Positions 1 through 9,288 of a stretch of DNA of 17,963 nt are shown here, piece after piece; the first letter of the stretch is position 1, and every line of letters begins with the position of its first letter. The notes below the pieces were generated by a model that made no database searches, was not told the DNA's origin, and saw nothing but the letters and a program-made list of their open reading frames with translations. The stretch lies in NCBI GenBank assembly GCA_013619035.1, contig JABXKX010000099.1:1-17963 (forward strand), read 5' to 3'. Both the position numbers and the translations under genes were made by a program. Source of the stretch: Peptostreptococcaceae bacterium. Lineage in GTDB: Bacteria > Bacillota_A > Clostridia > Peptostreptococcales > Acidaminobacteraceae.

Positions 1-1051
1 TAATTTCTACATTTTTATCTAATATCATATAGTTAATATTGGCGGTTTCATTAATAACACAGTTTTGCATGACCACTGAGTTTCTAACAATAGCGCCTTT
101 TTTGACATGTACACCTCTTGATAAAATCGAATTTTCGACAATACCTTCTATGATACAACCTGAACTGACAAGCGCATTGGCTGTATAAGAATCATCTGCA
201 TAATATGTAGAGGGTTCATCTTTTATCTTTGTATAAATTAAGCCGTTGGCATCAAATAATTCCGCTTGAACTTCTGGCATCAACATATCCATATTGGTTC
301 TATAATAATTTTGTATTGAGTTGATACATGCCAAATAACCATCAAAAGCAAACCCTTTGACTTTTAACTCACCCAGTTGTTTGAAAATACATTGTTTTAA
401 GAAATCCACATCACCTAAATGAATTGATTCTTCAATGATATCAATCAAAAGTTCTCTCTTCATCAAATACATTTCCAGAGACACATTGTAATATTTTTTC
501 TTACCTAAGTTTGTACCGATACTAACAATATCATCATTTTCATCAATATTAATGGCATCACAATCTACAAATCGTCTCACATTATTGTTCATACGTTTGT
601 ACATAATAGTAATATCCGAACCTGATTCTTTATGGTATTCTAACATCTCACTGTAATCAACATTGCAAATCATATATGATCTCGACAGAAAAACATAGGG
701 TTGTTTGGATTTTTTTATGTAACTCAACATGGAATTAAATATCTCGATATCGCCTTTTTTCTGTACAATATCTATAGAGGATGCTTCTGGATGAAAATAG
801 AATAAACCATCTTTTTTTCTATCCAAGTCCCAATACTTACCCGAACCAATATGATCGTACAACGATCTTGCTTTCCCTTGTGTACAAATAGCGATATTAC
901 CGATACCACTGTTAACCATATTAGACAACGTAAAATCAATTACTCTATATCTCCCGCCAATTGGTATCGATCCAATGGTTCTTATTTCTGTTAGGTTTTT
1001 TAATTTATCTGTAGATGCACTTAAATTTATAATGCCCATCATTTCATTCAT
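1..1051 (-). CDS. glgD: GlgD, glucose-1-phosphate adenylyltransferase-like subunit (3' end cut by window edge)
   Basis: This is the non-catalytic partner of GlgC that shapes ADP-glucose synthesis for glycogen in many Bacillota. About 350 codons are visible and the C-terminus lies outside the window. The start is ATG at 1049-1051, 6 nt after AAGGAG, which sits in the last codons of glgC; the gap to the glgC stop is only 3 nt. The fold matches GlgC: GGRYRVIDFTLSN near residues 32-44, WDLDR near 74-78, and a C-terminal left-handed beta-helix with repeated hexapeptide-like runs. The catalytic features are missing. The N-terminal GGxGSRL nucleotide loop is replaced by NLSASTDKLK, and the SGDH motif of GlgC is replaced by SRSY at residues 123-126, losing the catalytic Asp. 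GlgD in Geobacillus-type systems is known as a modulator that forms hetero-oligomers with GlgC; that role here is inferred from the family. Confidence 0.93.
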   Translation of the reverse strand, partial: MNEMMGIINLSASTDKLKNLTEIRTIGSIPIGGRYRVIDFTLSNMVNSGIGNIAICTQGKARSLYDHIGSGKYWDLDRKKDGLFYFHPEASSIDIVQKKGDIEIFNSMLSYIKKSKQPYVFLSRSYMICNVDYSEMLEYHKESGSDITIMYKRMNNNVRRFVDCDAINIDENDDIVSIGTNLGKKKYYNVSLEMYLMKRELLIDIIEESIHLGDVDFLKQCIFKQLGELKVKGFAFDGYLACINSIQNYYRTNMDMLMPEVQAELFDANGLIYTKIKDEPSTYYADDSYTANALVSSGCIIEGIVENSILSRGVHVKKGAIVRNSVVMQNCVINETANINYMILDKNVEI

Positions 1052-1054
1052 AAC

Positions 1055-2185
1055 TTACTCCTTATCTCCACTGACGATAATAATATTTCCCTCACTACCC
1101 TCAATAACGGTATTGGCCTTAACCACAACATCATTTAAGACAATCGTCTTATAAAGAACAACGTCTTCTTCTATAACGGCATCTGGCATAATAACAGACT
1201 CCGTTATCGTTGAGTTTTTTCCAATTTTAACTTTTGTGGAAATAATTGATTTCTTTACATTACCTTCTATGATACAACCATCATTGACAATCGATGATTC
1301 AACGTTTGCTGTAGGGGCTATAAATTGTGGCGGGCTAATGGTATTAGCTGAATAGACACGCCAATCTTTATCAAATAAATCAAGATCTGATTCCTGATCT
1401 AGAAGATCCATATTCGCTTCCCACAAACTTTCTACAGTACCAACATCACGCCAATACCCGTCAAATTCATAAGCAAATAAATCTGCATTGTCATTTAAAA
1501 GATTCGGAATAATATTTCCACCAAAATCATTATCTGATGAGTCATCTTTTTCATCATCCATAAGTGTTTCTCTTAAGAGTTTCCAATCGAAAATATAGAT
1601 ACCCATTGATGCTGTAGTCGTTTTAGGTTCTGCAGGTTTTTCAGAAAAATCATATATACGACCGGTTTCATCAGCACTCAAAATTCCAAAACGCGTTGCT
1701 TCTTCCATAGAAACACGTTTCACTGCGATAGTGACTTCTGCTTTCTTCTTTTTATGAAAAGCAAGCATCTTCGAATAATCCATATTGTAAATATGGTCCC
1801 CTGACAGTATCAAAACATATTTTGGTTCATATCGATCAATAAATGAAATGTTTTCATAAATTGCATTCGCTGTACCTTTATACCATCTACCACCCGACAA
1901 ATTGTGATATGGAGGTAAAACTCTTACACCACCATGTTGTCTATCTAAATCCCATGGACTACCAATACCAATATGCGAATTAAGCACATAAGGTTCATAC
2001 TGAGTTAATATGCCTACGGTATCTATTTCAGAGTTTGCACAGTTACTGAGTGCAAAATCAATTATTCTATACTTGCCACCGAATGGTACCGCTGGTTTTG
2101 CATTATGATGTGTCATTTCTTTTAATCTAGAACCTTGACCACCAGCTAGAATCATACCAATCATTTCTTTCCTAAATCTTATCAT
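1055..2185 (-). CDS. glgC: Glucose-1-phosphate adenylyltransferase catalytic subunit (ADP-glucose pyrophosphorylase)
   Basis: GlgC makes ADP-glucose and pyrophosphate from ATP and glucose-1-phosphate, the committed step of glycogen synthesis in the cytoplasm. The product is 376 aa, normal for the family. It shows the nucleotide loop AGGQGSRL near residues 14-21, [20 protein letters not shown] near 29-48, SGDH at 128-131 (catalytic Asp 130), FSEKP, YWRDVGT, and a C-terminal beta-helix domain. I chose the ATG at 2183-2185, 7 nt after GGAGGAG. A GTG two codons upstream (2189-2191) is in frame but too close to the ribosome binding site. An ATG seven codons downstream would still keep the conserved MIGMILAGG start, so the exact start is not certain. 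The gene overlaps the end of glgB by 14 nt, which suggests translational coupling. Confidence 0.96.
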   Translation of the reverse strand: MIRFRKEMIGMILAGGQGSRLKEMTHHNAKPAVPFGGKYRIIDFALSNCANSEIDTVGILTQYEPYVLNSHIGIGSPWDLDRQHGGVRVLPPYHNLSGGRWYKGTANAIYENISFIDRYEPKYVLILSGDHIYNMDYSKMLAFHKKKKAEVTIAVKRVSMEEATRFGILSADETGRIYDFSEKPAEPKTTTASMGIYIFDWKLLRETLMDDEKDDSSDNDFGGNIIPNLLNDNADLFAYEFDGYWRDVGTVESLWEANMDLLDQESDLDLFDKDWRVYSANTISPPQFIAPTANVESSIVNDGCIIEGNVKKSIISTKVKIGKNSTITESVIMPDAVIEEDVVLYKTIVLNDVVVKANTVIEGSEGNIIIVSGDKE

Positions 2186-4064
2186 TCTCACTCTCCTCCG
2201 TCTGTTCGTACTTAAAGTACATTGTTGCTAAGGGTGCTATATCAACCATAATTGATTGAGGTCGTCCATGTCTTGTTGTCTTGACAGAAACAAACTCTTT
2301 TTGAGTTGCATAACCTGAGCCACCATATTTTTTATCGTCTGTATTAAACACCTCTTTATATGTACCCATATAAGGCACACCTAACCCAAAACTGCTATAA
2401 ACTTCAGGTGTGAAATTACAAACAACTAATATGTGTTCTCCATCTTCCCCATTTCTAACAAAGGAAATAATACTTTGTTCATTATTGGCATAATCTATCC
2501 ATTCAAACCCTTTATACTGATCATCTAAATGATAAAAGGCATTTTCTTCTCTATAAAAGTGGTTTAAGTCTTTTGCACAATCTTGCATCAACTGATGATT
2601 GTCATAGTCTTTTAAGAACCAATCGATAGGTCTTTCATAATCCCACTCGATATATTGACCAATTTCACCACCCATGAAAACCAGTTTTTTTCCAGGATAA
2701 GCATACATATATCCTAAGAACATTCTTAAGTTAGCAAATTTTTGCCAGTAGTCGCCTGGCATTTTATTTAAGAGTGATTTTTTGCCATGAACCACTTCAT
2801 CATGTGACAGTGGTAATATAAAGTTTTCAGTAAATGCATACATCACTGAAAATGTAATCGCCTGATGATTGTTATGCCTATCTTCATATGACATTTCCAT
2901 ATATTCAAGCATATCGTTCATCCAACCCATATTCCATTTGAAATTAAAGCCTAATCCACCATCATGAATTGGTGCTGTTACCATAGGCCAAGCACTTGAC
3001 TCTTCTGCAATCATTAAAACATCAGGATGTCTTTTAAAGACTTCTTTGTTTAATTTTTGTAAAAACTTCACAGCATTGTCATTGACTTCACTTTGATGAG
3101 TTGTGTAACCTTGATATAACATAAACGCTACCGCATCCACTCTAATACCATCTATATGAAACTTCTCTAAAAAGAACATAGCATTCGAAATTAAGAAGGA
3201 TTGAACTTGTGTTTTAGAATAATCAAAGTTAGTGGTACCCCACAACTCATTATCTGCAAATTTCGGATCTGTATGTTCAAAGGTTTCTGTTCCATCAAAT
3301 CGTCTAAGACCATGTGCATCATTGCAGAAGTGACAAGGTACCCAATCCATAATGACACCAATTCCAGCTTTATGACAAGCATCAACAAACTCCATAAAAT
3401 CTTTAGGTGTACCGTACCTCGAGGTCATACTAAAATAACCTGTTGCCTGATAGCCCCAAGAGCCATCATACGGATGTTCGGTAAGTGGCATAATCTCAAT
3501 ATGTGTATAACCATTGTCTTTTACATAAGGAATCAAATCATCTTTAAGTTGATGATAAGTCATATAACCTTCTTCAAAGTGATCCCAAGATCCCAAATGA
3601 ACTTCGTAGACATTTAAAGGTGACTTAAACGGGTCATATGCTTTTCTTTTTTTCATCCAAGTTTGATCTTGCCATTTATAGCCTTTTAGATCATAAACTC
3701 TAGAAGCGGTTTGTGGTTTCACCTCTGAATAGAAAGCAAAAGGATCTGCTTTTAATACCACATGATCATGATGATCACAAACAGCATATTTATATAAAGT
3801 AAATTCATTTAATCCTGGTACAAAAATATGCCACAGACCTGTATCCTCTACAGGTATCATTGGCATATCATGTATATCCCAGTCATTAAAATCTCCTACT
3901 AAACTGACTTGTTTTGCACGTGGTGCCCATACTGTAAATTCGACCCCTGGCTGTTTATCTCTTGTCCTTAAATGCGCTCCCATCACTTCATAACTTTTAA
4001 AGTTTTCGCCTTTATTGTATAAGTAAATATCCAACGCATTTCTTTTTAATAATCTTTTTATCAT
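2172..4064 (-). CDS. glgB: 1,4-alpha-glucan branching enzyme
   Basis: GlgB cuts alpha-1,4 chains and re-attaches them as alpha-1,6 branches, turning linear glucan into glycogen. The product is about 630 aa. A CBM48 domain lies near residues 25-125 ([20 protein letters not shown] at 43-62), followed by a GH13 barrel and a C-terminal beta domain. The GH13 signatures are all present: DWVPCHF at 240-246, GIRVDAVAF with nucleophile Asp 310, MIAEES with the acid/base Glu at 354/355, and SHDEVVHGK with transition-state Asp 422. The chosen start is ATG at 4062-4064, 5 nt after GAGGGG; an in-frame GTG lies two codons upstream. It is the first gene of glgB-glgC-glgD. No glycogen synthase or phosphorylase gene is in view, so those probably lie further downstream beyond the left edge or elsewhere. 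Confidence 0.97.
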   Translation of the reverse strand: MIKRLLKRNALDIYLYNKGENFKSYEVMGAHLRTRDKQPGVEFTVWAPRAKQVSLVGDFNDWDIHDMPMIPVEDTGLWHIFVPGLNEFTLYKYAVCDHHDHVVLKADPFAFYSEVKPQTASRVYDLKGYKWQDQTWMKKRKAYDPFKSPLNVYEVHLGSWDHFEEGYMTYHQLKDDLIPYVKDNGYTHIEIMPLTEHPYDGSWGYQATGYFSMTSRYGTPKDFMEFVDACHKAGIGVIMDWVPCHFCNDAHGLRRFDGTETFEHTDPKFADNELWGTTNFDYSKTQVQSFLISNAMFFLEKFHIDGIRVDAVAFMLYQGYTTHQSEVNDNAVKFLQKLNKEVFKRHPDVLMIAEESSAWPMVTAPIHDGGLGFNFKWNMGWMNDMLEYMEMSYEDRHNNHQAITFSVMYAFTENFILPLSHDEVVHGKKSLLNKMPGDYWQKFANLRMFLGYMYAYPGKKLVFMGGEIGQYIEWDYERPIDWFLKDYDNHQLMQDCAKDLNHFYREENAFYHLDDQYKGFEWIDYANNEQSIISFVRNGEDGEHILVVCNFTPEVYSSFGLGVPYMGTYKEVFNTDDKKYGGSGYATQKEFVSVKTTRHGRPQSIMVDIAPLATMYFKYEQTEESENDKI

Positions 4065-4084
4065 ATCCACCCCTCTTTTATCTC

Positions 4085-4090
4085 ATTATA
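4085..4090 (-). promoter_or_regulatory. Predicted -10 box for glgBCD
   Basis: A perfect TATAAT is read on the minus strand between the pyrR terminator and glgB. No good -35 lies 16-18 nt upstream; the best candidates are TTTTAA-like. Transcription starting about 7 nt downstream would give a very short leader of about 14 nt before the glgB ATG, just enough for the GAGGGG ribosome binding site. The weak -35 fits a promoter that needs an activator, but that is inference. Confidence 0.5.
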
Positions 4091-4145
4091 ACCTTTTTCT
4101 TACAAATTAAAACCGATGTTGCGTAAATATTCAGTTAATTCGGCG

Positions 4146-4159
4146 GGAAAACGTTCCCT
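4146..4159 (+). promoter_or_regulatory. Possible cre-like operator upstream of glgBCD
   Basis: The sequence GGAAAACGTTCCCT matches the Bacillus CcpA cre consensus TGWAARCGYTWNCW at 12 of 14 positions, including the central AACGTT. It lies about 70-80 nt upstream of the predicted glgB transcription start, a distance more typical of activation than of roadblock repression. The same bases can also form a 5-bp hairpin (GGGAA/TTCCC), so the match may be accidental. Confidence 0.25.
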
Positions 4160-4170
4160 ATTTTCCTTAT

Positions 4171-4200
4171 AAAAAAACTACCCAATTTTCATTGGGTAGT
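4171..4200 (-). terminator. Rho-independent terminator after pyrR
   Basis: Read on the minus strand, a 10-bp perfect stem (ACTACCCAAT / ATTGGGTAGT) with a GAAA tetraloop is followed by a run of seven T. It starts about 10 nt after the pyrR stop codon. It closes the rluD-pyrR unit and separates it from the glg operon. Confidence 0.92.
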
Positions 4201-4209
4201 AACATTTTT

Positions 4210-5677
<1,468 letters not shown>

Positions 5678-5695
5678 GTTGCCTCCACTTTTTAG

Positions 5696-5701
5696 ATTAT
5701 A
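5696..5701 (-). promoter_or_regulatory. Possible -10 box for rluD-pyrR
   Basis: A perfect TATAAT is read on the minus strand 19-24 nt upstream of the rluD ATG, just after the ileS 3' hairpin. The region 17-18 nt further upstream (TTCCAT) is a poor -35 and there is no TGn extension, so this may be weak or chance in AT-rich DNA. Confidence 0.35.
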
Positions 5702-5724
5702 TCGGAAAAACAAAAACAATGGAA

Positions 5725-5748
5725 GAGTCAGAGGGTATCCTCTGACTC
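5725..5748 (-). terminator. Terminator-like hairpin after ileS
   Basis: A perfect 10-bp stem (GAGTCAGAGG / CCTCTGACTC) with an ATAC loop lies immediately after the ileS stop. On the minus strand the tail is TTCCATTG and then two T-runs split by a G, so the U-tract is interrupted and begins late. It may terminate only part of the transcripts, letting the rest read into rluD. Confidence 0.6.
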
Positions 5749-5752
5749 ACTT

Positions 5753-8700
5753 TTATAACTTTGTTACATGAATAGCTGTATCATGTCCATTTAATTTGTA
5801 TGTTTCGAATGTGTTGCTTTCTACTCTTATAAGTTCTTTTGCAAGTGTTTCATCCATAATATAATCCTTATGAAGTTCAACTGCTTTTACAAATTCATCT
5901 GAAGAGTTGTATTCAATCTTAATATTATCCATCATTTCGAAGTCGTGTGACTTTCTTAACTGCTGGATTCTAGAGATAATTTCTCTAGCATAACCTTCCT
6001 GAATAAGTTCTTCAGTTAAGTTCGTATCTAAGATAATAAATAAGTTGTTTTCCATTCTTACTGTAAAACCTTCTTTAGCTGAAATAGAAACCATAACCAC
6101 CTCGTTGTTGATTTCAAATTCCTCTCCACCAAGATCTACAGCAATTGACTCACCAGCCTCTAATTTCATCGCTGTAGTAAAAGCATCCATTGAACCAAGA
6201 GCTTTACCCAACATACCTACCTTTTTACCTAAGATCGGTCCAGCAGTTTTGAAGTTCGGCTTTAATGAGAAGTTCATATACTCATCTAAGTTACTAACAA
6301 ATTGTACTTCTTTAACATTTAATTCTTCCATGATCAGATCAGATAAATCTTCGATAACTGATTTGTATTTACCATCTAACATCACATGAGCAATCGGTTG
6401 ACGTACTTTAATCTTTACAGATTCTCTAGCTGCTCTACCAAGTGTTACAAGCGATTTGATAAGATCCATTCTCTCTTCTGTTCTTGGATTGATCAATGCC
6501 TCGTTAGTTTCAGGATAAAGTGCTAAATGTACCGATCTTTCCCCAGTAAGATTTCTATAGATTTCTTCTGTTAAGTACGGTGCAAATGGTGCAGCTAACT
6601 CACAAATTGTAACAAGTACTTCATGAGTTGTGTTGTATACTGCTTTTTTATCTTCTGTTAATTCAGAATCCCAGAAACGTCTTCTTGATCTTCTGATGTA
6701 CCAGTTAGAAAGATCTTCATTAACAAACTCTTGTAATCCTCTTACAACTCTTGTTGTATCAAAGACATCCATATCTTTTCTAGCATTCTTAATCACATTA
6801 TTTAATTTAGATAAAATCCATCTATCAAGCTCTGGTCTATCTTGAGGCTCAACGTAGAAATCTTTTACATTGATACCATCTGTATTGGCATATAATGTGA
6901 AGAAGTTATAAACATTCTTAATCGTTCTGAAGAATTTACTTTCAACTTCTTGAACGCCCTCTTCGTCAAATTTAGTTGGAGTCCATGCTGGAGATCCATA
7001 GTATAAGTACCATCTTACAACATCAGCGCCATACTTATCGAATAATTCAAACGGATCCACACCATTACCTTTTGATTTAGACATTTTTTTACCGAATTTA
7101 TCCAAGATCAGGTCATTTACTAAAACATTTTTATACGGTGAAGCACCTTTAACAAATGTAGCAATTGCAAGTAATGAGTAATACCAACCTCTTGTTTGGT
7201 CAATACCTTCACAGATGAAATCAGCTGGGAATAAAGAATCAAAGTTCTCTTTGTTTTCAAACGGGTAATGATGTTGAGCAAAAGGCATTGCCCCTGAATC
7301 AAACCAACAGTCAATAACTTCCACAGTTCTTGTCATTGTACCATCACATTTATCACATTTGAAATGAATATTGTCCACATGTGGTCTATGAAGATCAATA
7401 GTCTCATCAATGTCTTCAATCGCTCTTTCAATTAACTCAGCTCTTGATCCAACTGATGTTTTATGTCCACAGTCACATTTCCAAATTGGAAGTGGTGTAC
7501 CCCAGTATCTTGTTCTAGAAATTGCCCAGTCATTTAGATTCTCTAACCAGTTACCAAAACGTTTTTCACCAACATAATTCGGGAACCAATTAACTGTATT
7601 GTTGTTTTCAATTAACTGTTCTTTCAGTCTTGTCATTTCAATATACCAGCTTGGCTTAGCATAGTATAATAACGGTGTATTACATCTCCAGCAATGTGGA
7701 TAGTTATGCATCATTTTTTCTTTTTTGTATACCTTATTTTGTTCACCTAAGTAAATCGTAATGTCTAAATCAGCATCCATTACAAACTTACCTTCCCAAG
7801 GTGTAGTTGTAAATTTACCATCTTCACCAACTGGTTGAAGTACCGGCAAATCATATTTTCTACCAACATTGTAGTCATCCTCACCAAATGCAGGTGCGAT
7901 ATGTACAATACCAGTACCATCTTCAGTAGTAACAAAATCAGCTAATGTTACATAGAAACCTTTTTTATCCGCTTTAACGAATGGTAAGAGTTGCTCATAC
8001 TCAATATGCTCAAGATCTGTACCTTTCATTTCTTCTAATATTTCATACTCAGCACCCATTACTTGTGATGCTAATTTCTTCTCAATAATAAATACTTCAT
8101 CATTTTGTTTAGCTTTGATGTACGTTTCCTTTGGATGTACTGCTAAAGCTACATTTGATGGTAATGTCCAAGGTGTTGTTGTCCAAACTAAGAAATACTC
8201 ATCAGCGTCAACACGTTTAAACTTAGCAGTCAATGTTTGTGATTTGATTTCTTGATAACCTTGAGCCACTTCATGCGAAGCAAGTCCAGTACCACATCTT
8301 GTACAGTAAGGTAAAATCTTATGACCTTCATAGATGTAATCTTGTTTATTGAACTGATCTAAGATCCACCATACAGATTCAATGTAATTATTATCTAAAG
8401 TAATATACGGGTTATCCAAGTCGATCAAATAAGCCATACGTTTTGTCATCTCTTTCCATTGAGACTCGTATTCAAATACAGACTCACGACATTTATCGTT
8501 AAAGTTTGCTAATCCATATTTCTCAATTTCAGTTTTATTGTTAAGACTTAACTTCTTTTCTACTTCAATCTCTACAGGTAATCCATGTGTATCCCAACCA
8601 GCTTTTCTTTTTACTCTATAGCCATTCATTGTTTTATAACGACAAACACTATCTTTAAGCGCTCTTGAAATAACATGGTGAATTCCCGGCTTACCATTTG

Positions 8701-8851
8701 CTGTTGGTGGGCCATCATAAAATACAAAATTTTTCTCTTCTGATCTTTCTTCTACACTTAGATGTAAAAGATCGATATTCTCCCAATAACTTGCGATCTC
8801 TTTTTCTGTTTCAAAGATCTTCTTATTAGAAAGTTCGTTATACTTCGACAT
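5753..8851 (-). CDS. ileS: Isoleucyl-tRNA synthetase, type 2 (IleRS2), with altered GIHH signature
   Basis: Charges tRNA-Ile with isoleucine. The product is 1032 aa, matching the long eukaryote-like type 2 family. The order is a Rossmann catalytic core, CP1 editing domain (TTPWTLPSNVALAVHP; GIVHIAPAFGEDD), internal Cys pairs (CTRC, CWRC, CDC, CDKC) for zinc, the KMSKS loop at residues 589-593, an anticodon-binding helical domain, and a C-terminal domain without the Cys-rich zinc finger that ends type 1 enzymes. GWDTHGLPVE follows the first signature. The class I HIGH motif, expected after PPTANGKP, reads GIHH at residues 56-59, i.e. HxGH with positions 1 and 3 exchanged; this was checked in the DNA at 8675-8686. 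Family literature links GxHH in IleRS2 to very strong mupirocin insensitivity. The start ATG follows AAGGAG. The gene has its own promoter and an isoleucine T-box. Confidence 0.98.
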   Translation of the reverse strand: MSKYNELSNKKIFETEKEIASYWENIDLLHLSVEERSEEKNFVFYDGPPTANGKPGIHHVISRALKDSVCRYKTMNGYRVKRKAGWDTHGLPVEIEVEKKLSLNNKTEIEKYGLANFNDKCRESVFEYESQWKEMTKRMAYLIDLDNPYITLDNNYIESVWWILDQFNKQDYIYEGHKILPYCTRCGTGLASHEVAQGYQEIKSQTLTAKFKRVDADEYFLVWTTTPWTLPSNVALAVHPKETYIKAKQNDEVFIIEKKLASQVMGAEYEILEEMKGTDLEHIEYEQLLPFVKADKKGFYVTLADFVTTEDGTGIVHIAPAFGEDDYNVGRKYDLPVLQPVGEDGKFTTTPWEGKFVMDADLDITIYLGEQNKVYKKEKMMHNYPHCWRCNTPLLYYAKPSWYIEMTRLKEQLIENNNTVNWFPNYVGEKRFGNWLENLNDWAISRTRYWGTPLPIWKCDCGHKTSVGSRAELIERAIEDIDETIDLHRPHVDNIHFKCDKCDGTMTRTVEVIDCWFDSGAMPFAQHHYPFENKENFDSLFPADFICEGIDQTRGWYYSLLAIATFVKGASPYKNVLVNDLILDKFGKKMSKSKGNGVDPFELFDKYGADVVRWYLYYGSPAWTPTKFDEEGVQEVESKFFRTIKNVYNFFTLYANTDGINVKDFYVEPQDRPELDRWILSKLNNVIKNARKDMDVFDTTRVVRGLQEFVNEDLSNWYIRRSRRRFWDSELTEDKKAVYNTTHEVLVTICELAAPFAPYLTEEIYRNLTGERSVHLALYPETNEALINPRTEERMDLIKSLVTLGRAARESVKIKVRQPIAHVMLDGKYKSVIEDLSDLIMEELNVKEVQFVSNLDEYMNFSLKPNFKTAGPILGKKVGMLGKALGSMDAFTTAMKLEAGESIAVDLGGEEFEINNEVVMVSISAKEGFTVRMENNLFIILDTNLTEELIQEGYAREIISRIQQLRKSHDFEMMDNIKIEYNSSDEFVKAVELHKDYIMDETLAKELIRVESNTFETYKLNGHDTAIHVTKL

Positions 8852-8893
8852 ACTCTCTCTCCTTTTAAACGCTTTATTGAACTAGTAAATCTC

Positions 8894-9037
8894 CTAACCA
8901 AATGTCTCATCAAGGTATTAAAAATCCCTCGACCAAACGCCCTTTCAGAGTATTATAAAATCCCTCGACCAAATGCCCTTTCAGGGTATTAAAAAATCCC
9001 CTGACTAAATACCTCATCAAGGTATTAAAAAATCCCT
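8894..9037 (-). repeat. Four tandem 36-bp repeats between the T-box terminator and ileS
   Basis: Four contiguous units of exactly 36 bp lie at 8894-8929, 8930-8965, 8966-9001 and 9002-9037. Each ends on the plus strand in ATCCCT or ATCCCC after an A-rich run, and most share GGTATTAAAAA. On the minus strand each unit starts with AGGGATTTT or GGGGATTTT, then AATAC, a small hairpin-prone part (for example CCCTGAAAGGG), then TTTGGTC or TTTAGTC. The first transcribed unit is continuous with the 3' arm and T-tract of the T-box terminator, so the units look like duplications of that segment. There are no spacers, so this is not a CRISPR array. The function is unknown. Confidence 0.9.
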
Positions 9038-9253
9038 TGACGTAAGTCAAGGGACGAAATATTTCCGCGGTACCACCCAAGTTGCATAAAGCCTCTTCAT
9101 TTAATGATATCGGTTTTAAACCGGAAAGAACTACTTAATTCATCCTTACAACTCGGAAGTGATCATCCATTTTAACATGTTACTGATTCACACCTGCCAT
9201 CAGCTCTCTTAGAACATCATTAAAAGTCTATCTTCGTCTACGTCTCTATTAAT
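9028..9253 (-). ncRNA. Isoleucine T-box leader (riboregulator) of ileS
   Basis: The T-box core GGGTGGTACCGCGG is at 9065-9078, with the UGG bulge that pairs with the tRNA acceptor end. The Stem I apex is formed by CTGAT (9199-9203) and ATCAG (9183-9187) around a GGTGTGA loop. The specifier region reads GATGATCACTTCCGAG, and the codon ATC at 9161-9163 fits isoleucine and the downstream gene. The terminator follows. Binding of uncharged tRNA-Ile is expected to stabilise the antiterminator and turn on ileS. The transcript start near 9253 is placed from the promoter; the end includes the terminator T-tract. Confidence 0.95.
9033..9054 (-). terminator. T-box regulated terminator of the ileS leader
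   Basis: A perfect 9-bp stem (TCCCTTGAC / GTCAAGGGA) with a TTAC loop runs directly into TTTTTT on the minus strand. Its 5' arm overlaps the 3' half of the antiterminator (CGTCCC), the standard mutually exclusive arrangement. Uncharged tRNA-Ile should favour the antiterminator and read-through into ileS. Confidence 0.92.
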
Positions 9254-9259
9254 ATATGC

Positions 9260-9288
9260 ATTATAACTGAAATTTAATCGTCCGTCAA
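9260..9288 (-). promoter_or_regulatory. Sigma-A promoter for the ileS T-box transcript
   Basis: The -35 TTGACG is at 9283-9288 and the -10 TATAAT at 9260-9265, with an ideal 17-nt spacer, so this is nearly consensus. The -35 is made of the Leu-Thr codons near the end of divIVA, so the promoter overlaps the upstream coding region. The upstream division operon has no terminator of its own here, and its transcripts would run into the T-box terminator. Confidence 0.9.

Noticed and set aside
3201..3617. 138-codon open frame on the plus strand
   Set aside because: It lies fully antisense within glgB, whose GH13 motifs are intact, and has no recognisable family.
5678..5719. N-terminal extension of RluD
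   Set aside because: The extra residues read through the possible -10 box and the GGAGG site; ATG 5677 is at the right distance from GGAGG.
6045..6389. 114-codon open frame on the plus strand
   Set aside because: It lies antisense inside ileS; the composition follows the opposite frame and there is no family signature.
8952..8957. A TATAAT-like sequence inside the tandem repeat as a second ileS promoter
   Set aside because: No -35 at the proper distance and no TGn extension; it is created by the A/T-rich repeat unit.
8894..9037. 36-bp repeats as a CRISPR array
   Set aside because: The units are directly adjacent with no spacers and they diverge from each other; they match the neighbouring T-box terminator segment instead.
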